Shown here piece by piece: positions 63,828 to 64,000 of a stretch of DNA of 64,000 nt. Numbering within the stretch: the stretch's first letter is position 1; each line of letters begins with the position of its first letter. The stretch lies in NCBI GenBank assembly GCA_964017185.1, contig OZ024871.1:5937214-6001213 (forward strand), read 5' to 3'. The DNA comes from Rugalucina vietnamica. Taxonomy: Eukaryota; Mollusca; Bivalvia; Lucinida; Lucinidae. The notes under the pieces are model-generated. The model did not search any database. It saw only the letters and a list, made by a program, of their open reading frames with translations, and had not been told where the DNA came from. The translations under genes and the position numbers were made by a program.

Positions 63828-64000
63828 CATATGAACCGCGACGCGAGAAAACCGGTCTTCGGGGTTTCCGACCAGGTCCAACACAAACCGGGCTGTACAG
63901 TCACAGATGATGGCTAGAAGCTTGAAATTTCGGATTTAGGAAGAAGAGAAATTGTACTATCCGAGTAGCGAAAACAAAGGCGCTGATCAGCTTCGCAGTT
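63828..64000. mobile_element. Foldback MITE, copy 4, cut by the window end
   Basis: It starts catatgaaccgcgacgcgag, continues cgaaaacaaaggcgctgatc and stops at the hairpin centre (agcttcgcagtt) at the window edge. It is the same family as the copies beside both fucosyltransferase genes. Confidence 0.8.

Overview
The window is eukaryotic, AT-rich, repeat-dominated DNA with almost no single-copy coding sequence. The mix of repeats suggests a mollusc, most likely a bivalve: Naiad-type Penelope retroelements with an N-terminal GIY-YIG domain, Polinton relics, a gag-only BEL/Pao-like LTR element, CR1/Jockey-type LINE pieces, tRNA-headed SINEs, many foldback MITEs, and repeats built on 'atgcaccagtcatttgta' and 'gcccccaacttt'. 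This is inference from repeat families I recognise; no species marker is visible.

Host-type genes: only two look intact. Both are single-exon alpha-1,3-fucosyltransferases (GT10) on the minus strand: 17338-19530, with a stem of about thirteen 15-residue repeats, and 52625-53983, a paralogue without that array. A ~240-bp MITE family lies next to both, and its copy at 19455-19698 supplies the start codon of the first reading frame.

Layout: 0.98-2.74 kb, decayed Polinton DNA polymerase B and zinc finger. 3.99-7.21 kb, TIR element with an array of palindromic GGATATCC words. 8.66-15.8 kb, Naiad Penelope element preceded by an inverted 3' fragment and split by a ~2-kb array rich in nuclear-receptor half-sites. 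16.6-16.8 kb, SINE. 17.3-19.5 kb, fucosyltransferase 1. 19.80-24.47 kb, a complete ~4.7-kb non-autonomous Polinton with ~780-bp TIRs, a 6-bp target duplication and three ORFs (capsid-related, basic, zinc-finger/acidic). 25.5-27.0 kb, TIR element. 27.8 kb, SINE. 28.6-34.5 kb, large palindrome with a gag-only LTR element, identical LTRs, inserted near its centre. 35.1-39.6 kb, decayed LINE broken by Penelope fragments. 39.7-43.0 kb, scrambled inverted Penelope fragments. 43.9-46.3 kb, mollusc-type repeats. 47.1-50.7 kb, palindromic element with a LINE in one arm. 51.0-51.7 kb, LINE 3' end with a (TTGTA)n tail. 52.1-54.3 kb, foldbacks, MITEs and fucosyltransferase 2. 54.6-60.8 kb, possible ~6-kb TIR element with no recognisable transposase. 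61-64 kb, small hairpins, a SINE head and a MITE cut by the window end.

The most distinctive object is the miniature Polinton. It is bounded to the base, inserted in a repeat whose empty paralogue lies at ~58.85 kb, and keeps late-type genes but no polymerase, integrase, ATPase, protease or recognisable major capsid gene, so it looks like a virus-derived passenger dependent on helpers.
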